DNA of 16,390 nt from 13-2-20CM-68-14 sp035640035 (GTDB taxonomy: Bacteria > Actinomycetota > Thermoleophilia > Gaiellales > Gaiellaceae), in assembly GCA_035640035.1 (NCBI GenBank), contig DASQWX010000232.1, positions 1 through 16,390 on the forward strand, in the 5' to 3' direction. This document shows, piece by piece, positions 14,013 to 16,390 of the stretch. The number at the start of each line of letters is the position of its first letter. The first letter of the stretch is position 1. The position numbers and the translations under genes were made by a program. Below the pieces are notes generated by a model. It was not told where the DNA came from and did not search any database. It saw nothing but the letters and a program-made list of their open reading frames with translations.

Positions 14013-15292
14013 GCCGATTCGTCACGACTTCGCGACAACAGGCGCCGGACGAGGTGGAGCGCCGCCACGGTCGCCCTCGCGCGAATCGTCTCCCGGTCAG
14101 CGGGGACGCTGAACTCGGCCGCCAGCTCGCCGTCGGGGCCCGCCGCATGCAGGTAGACGAGCCCAACCGGCTTCTCCGGCGTGCCGCCGCCGGGGCCGGC
14201 GATCCCCGTCACCGAAACGCCGAGATCGGTGCCGAGCTCCTTGCGGACACCGTGAGCCATCGCCGCGGCCGTCTCCGGGGAAACGGCGCCGTGCGCGGCC
14301 AGAACGTCCGCCGGGACGCCGAGCTCCTCGCGCTTGACGTCGTCTGCGTAGGCGACCACGGAGCCCCGGAAGACCGCACTGGCGCGCGGTACGTCGGTCA
14401 GCCGCGCCGCAACGAGACCGCCTGTGCACGACTCGGCGGTCGCGAGGGTGAGCCCTCCAGCGCGGCAGAGCTCGAGCACGACCGCCGCGACCGGCCGTTC
14501 GTCCTCCGAGAACAGGAACTCACCGAGCGCCTCGCGTAGGCTCGCGGCAAGCGCCGCCGCGCGGGCCTCCCCGTCCGGCCGCACGACGAGGTCGACGTGA
14601 ATCTCGAAGTCGCGGGCGCAAATCGTGGCTTCGACGCCCTCGCCGTCGCCTCCCGCCTCGTCCAGGGCACCGGCGACTGCAGATTCGCTGACGCCGTAGA
14701 ACCGGAGCGTGCGCCGCTCTGGGGGCCGGGCGCGCGCCAGCACGCGCCGCACAGGCTCGCTGTCGCGCGCCGCTTCCCAGAGCCGGCGCAGCTCGGACGG
14801 CGGGCCCGGTAGGACGACGAACGTCGTATTTGTGATCTGGATCACAAATCCCGGTGCCGTCCCGGCAAGGCCGAGCGAGACTGCGCCCGACGGCAACGAC
14901 GCCTGTTTCCGGACGCCCGGGGCGAACTCTGTGTACGGCCGCCGGAGCCGCTCTGCGTGCCTCCGCGACACCGACGCGATCTCCCGTTCGAGTTCTTCGT
15001 CGACGATCAGCTCACGGCCGAGCACCCCCGCCAGCGTGGCGACGGTCCGGTCGTCGTGGGTTGGCCCGAGACCGCCGGAGACCACGCAGAGGTCTGCCTC
15101 GAGGCCGGCGCGCAGGGACGCGTCGAGCTCTTCGAGGTCGTCTCCGACGACGATGATCCGGGCCGAGTCGACGCCGAGCGAGACGAGCTCACGAGCGAGG
15201 AACGGCCCGTTCAGGTCGCCGCGGTCGCCGCGGACGAGCTCGCTGCCGGTGACGACGACAACCGCCCGAGGGCGGCCCTCAGCACGCGTCAA
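14009..15292 (-). CDS. cinA: CinA, competence/damage-inducible protein (nucleotide/NMN amidohydrolase family)
   Basis: This is the two-domain CinA of 427 residues. The N-terminal MoCF-like domain has TGSELVRGD (15-23) and SGGLGPTHDD (72-81). The C-terminal amidohydrolase domain has TAESCTGG (285-292), with S288 the expected nucleophile, and TGIAGPGGGTPEKPVG (362-377). Related enzymes hydrolyse ADP-ribose and deamidate nicotinamide mononucleotide (PncC activity), salvaging pyridine nucleotides. The start is TTG at 15292, overlapping the rodZ stop as TTGA, and gives the family N-terminus. No ATG or GTG lies between it and the conserved first strand. The gene overlaps thpR by 4 bp. A CRP-like palindrome lies within its coding sequence around residues 149-156. 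Confidence 0.94.
   Translation of the reverse strand: MTRAEGRPRAVVVVTGSELVRGDRGDLNGPFLARELVSLGVDSARIIVVGDDLEELDASLRAGLEADLCVVSGGLGPTHDDRTVATLAGVLGRELIVDEELEREIASVSRRHAERLRRPYTEFAPGVRKQASLPSGAVSLGLAGTAPGFVIQITNTTFVVLPGPPSELRRLWEAARDSEPVRRVLARARPPERRTLRFYGVSESAVAGALDEAGGDGEGVEATICARDFEIHVDLVVRPDGEARAAALAASLREALGEFLFSEDERPVAAVVLELCRAGGLTLATAESCTGGLVAARLTDVPRASAVFRGSVVAYADDVKREELGVPADVLAAHGAVSPETAAAMAHGVRKELGTDLGVSVTGIAGPGGGTPEKPVGLVYLHAAGPDGELAAEFSVPADRETIRARATVAALHLVRRLLSRSRDESA
14828..14849. promoter_or_regulatory. CRP/FNR-type palindrome inside cinA
   Basis: Arms ATTTGTGATC (14828-14837) and GATCACAAAT (14840-14849) are perfect inverted repeats around TG. They contain TGTGA-N6-TCACA, the exact CRP core, with the inner bases of the ideal E. 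coli site except one. The site is A/T-rich inside a GC-rich gene. Its location within a reading frame, far from the start, makes a regulatory role uncertain. Confidence 0.45.
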
Positions 15293-16065
15293 GCCGCCGG
15301 CGGCGCCTTCTTGATCGACGTCGGCGTCACGATCACCTGTTCCGAGACGCCCCGTGTGTACGGGATCGCGCGCACCCTGCCGTTGATCTTGGCGACCAGG
15401 TTCCAGGGGGCGCCGGCCGCGATCCAGAGGCGCGGGAAGAGCCACGGCTTGTGCGTGAACGGGAGTTGCTGGCCCTGCTGGAGCGTGCCGATGTAGAGCT
15501 GCTTGCCACTGGCCGAGCCCGCGCGAACGAGCAGCCAGCAGTCGCCTGTCACCGCTGTCAGCACCAGCCTCGCCTTCGGCGGCGGCGCGGGCCTCGCCCG
15601 CTGCTGCTGGCGCTTGTGCGTCGTCGCACGTGGGACGTTCGGGCCCTGGGAGTTGAGATTCGGCACCTTGGGCGTCCCGCCGCCACCGAACTTCGCAGCG
15701 ACGATCACGAGCGCGAAGACGACGCCGATCCCACCGAGCACGAGCAGGATTCCGCGGGTCTCGAAACGCGGCCCCATCGCCTGCGGGCGCCGCTGGTAGT
15801 CGCGCGGGCGGAGCGGGATGTCCTCCTCGCCGGTGACGAAGCGCGAGTTGTACTCGTCGACGTAGAGCTGGCCCTCGAGACCGAGCGCGTCGGCGTAGTT
15901 CCGCAGGAAGCCCTTGACGTACGTGGGCGCCGGGAGGAGGTCGAACTTCTCGTCCTCGAGCGCCTTCAGGTACTTCGACCGGATCTTCGTCTGCTGCTCC
16001 AGCTCCGGAAAATCGAGGTGCTGGCGCAGACGTGCTTCGCGGAGGCTGTTTCCGATCTCGAACAC
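15289..16065 (-). CDS. rodZ: RodZ-like HTH membrane protein
   Basis: The 258-residue protein has the RodZ layout. An N-terminal cytoplasmic helix-turn-helix (4-64) contains SLREARLRQHLDFPELEQQT and APTYVKGFLRNYADALGL. A linker follows, then one membrane segment (about 104-123), a basic Pro/Gln-rich stretch and an outer DUF4115-type domain (165-240; CWLLVRAGSASGKQLYIGTL). RodZ proteins link MreB and cell-wall synthesis in rods. In actinobacteria such HTH-TM proteins are often found here, beside cinA, with less certain function. GTG 16065 gives the conserved first residues. There is no ribosome binding site, but a TACAAT box lies just upstream, so the leader may be only a few bases. It is probably the first gene of the rodZ-cinA-thpR-recA-recX operon. 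Confidence 0.87.
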   Translation of the reverse strand: MFEIGNSLREARLRQHLDFPELEQQTKIRSKYLKALEDEKFDLLPAPTYVKGFLRNYADALGLEGQLYVDEYNSRFVTGEEDIPLRPRDYQRRPQAMGPRFETRGILLVLGGIGVVFALVIVAAKFGGGGTPKVPNLNSQGPNVPRATTHKRQQQRARPAPPPKARLVLTAVTGDCWLLVRAGSASGKQLYIGTLQQGQQLPFTHKPWLFPRLWIAAGAPWNLVAKINGRVRAIPYTRGVSEQVIVTPTSIKKAPPAA

Positions 16066-16076
16066 GGGCTCGGGCG

Positions 16077-16106
16077 ATTGTAGTGCGGAATGCGCCTAGC
16101 TGTTAC
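16077..16106 (-). promoter_or_regulatory. Putative promoter of the rodZ-to-recX operon
   Basis: On the minus strand GTAACA (16106-16101; 4/6) and TACAAT (16082-16077; 5/6) are 18 bp apart. The predicted start falls about five bases before the rodZ GTG, in keeping with the missing ribosome binding site. The -35 touches the stop codon of the preceding gene. Confidence 0.45.
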
Positions 16107-16390
16107 TAGCCCTCGGACCAGAGCAGGAGGCCGAAGAAACCGAGCGCGAGAGCCGCCGTCAGGCCCAGGCAAAGTCCGAGCAAACCGAGCCATTTCCCCC
16201 ATCTGGCGGCTCCCTCGCCGGCCCGTCCGAGCGTGCGTTCGGCCCGAAGGCGCGCTCCCCGCGCAAGCACGACGGCGATCAGCCCCAGCAGCGTCCCCGC
16301 AACCGCCTCGCCCCCGACAGCCTGCGGAAGGTTGACGTTTTTCAGGTGCGTCGAGTAAATGGCCGCCGGCACCGCTGCGAGCGACAAGAG
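16106..16390 (-). CDS. Small membrane protein of unknown function, 5' end at window edge
   Basis: This is an open frame of at least 94 codons that runs off the right edge. A TTG at 16387 could be its start, but the frame is open beyond it. Two hydrophobic segments are visible, AVAGTLLGLIAVVLARG and LGLLGLCLGLTAALALGFFG, with a basic loop between (RLRAERTLGRAGE). This is a two-TM pattern like many small actinobacterial membrane proteins of the DUF4190 kind, but no family could be assigned. The stop lies 40 bp before rodZ. Coding is supported by hydrophobic pattern and frame length, but without homology evidence. Confidence 0.55.
   Translation of the reverse strand, partial: LLSLAAVPAAIYSTHLKNVNLPQAVGGEAVAGTLLGLIAVVLARGARLRAERTLGRAGEGAARWGKWLGLLGLCLGLTAALALGFFGLLLWSEG

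Noticed and set aside
1..16390. Search for tRNA genes, CRISPR arrays, insertion sequences, att sites and defence genes
   Set aside because: No cloverleaf, spaced repeats, transposase motifs or defence-type domains were seen. All genes but the secreted and small membrane proteins belong to known core families.

Overview
The window is about 16.4 kb of very GC-rich, gene-dense bacterial chromosome. It holds 14 protein genes, two of them cut by the window ends. There are no RNA genes, no insertion sequences, no CRISPR array and no gene-free stretch longer than about 180 bases. Gene content and order (rodZ, cinA, thpR, recA, recX, rny, miaB, miaA, dapF, hflX) point to an actinobacterium. An RNase Y gene next to recA/recX, together with an E. 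coli-type DapD, fits the deep-branching class Thermoleophilia (Gaiellales/Solirubrobacterales) better than Streptomyces or Mycobacterium. This placement is inferred from gene content, not from a tree. The sequence looks like ordinary core genome rather than a mobile island.

Layout on the minus strand, read in the direction of transcription (right to left): end of a small membrane protein (16106-16390); rodZ-like (15289-16065); cinA; thpR; recA; recX; a spacer of about 180 bp; rny; a secreted protein of unknown function (8637-9917); miaB; a tyrosine/lipid phosphatase (6521-7279). A second minus-strand pair is miaA-dapF (5458 to 3931), and hflX (880 to the left edge) is a third unit. Two plus-strand blocks interrupt this line: dapE-dapC-dapD (890-3896) and a flippase-like membrane protein (5562-6524). 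The rodZ-to-recX run is tightly coupled: stop/start overlaps or gaps of 0-2 bp, and a 53-bp recA/recX overlap.

Function: dapD, dapC and dapE are the three dedicated steps of the succinylase branch of diaminopimelate/lysine synthesis. dapF, which converges on them, would supply the next step (LL- to meso-diaminopimelate). miaA and miaB make the i6A and ms2i6A modifications of tRNA position 37. recA/recX, thpR, cinA and rny handle DNA recombination, RNA ends, nucleotide/cofactor repair and mRNA decay. RodZ-like, the flippase-like protein and the peptidoglycan precursor genes concern the envelope.

The most notable observations are these. The DapF homologue has serine at both positions where the family has its catalytic cysteines. 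The secreted protein has a clear signal peptide that can only be translated from a non-standard start, most likely CTG. A near-ideal CRP-type palindrome lies inside cinA. The hflX and dapE start codons are 9 bp apart, with a -10-like box for a leaderless hflX overlapping the dapE start codon. No multi-gene system that looks wholly new was found.
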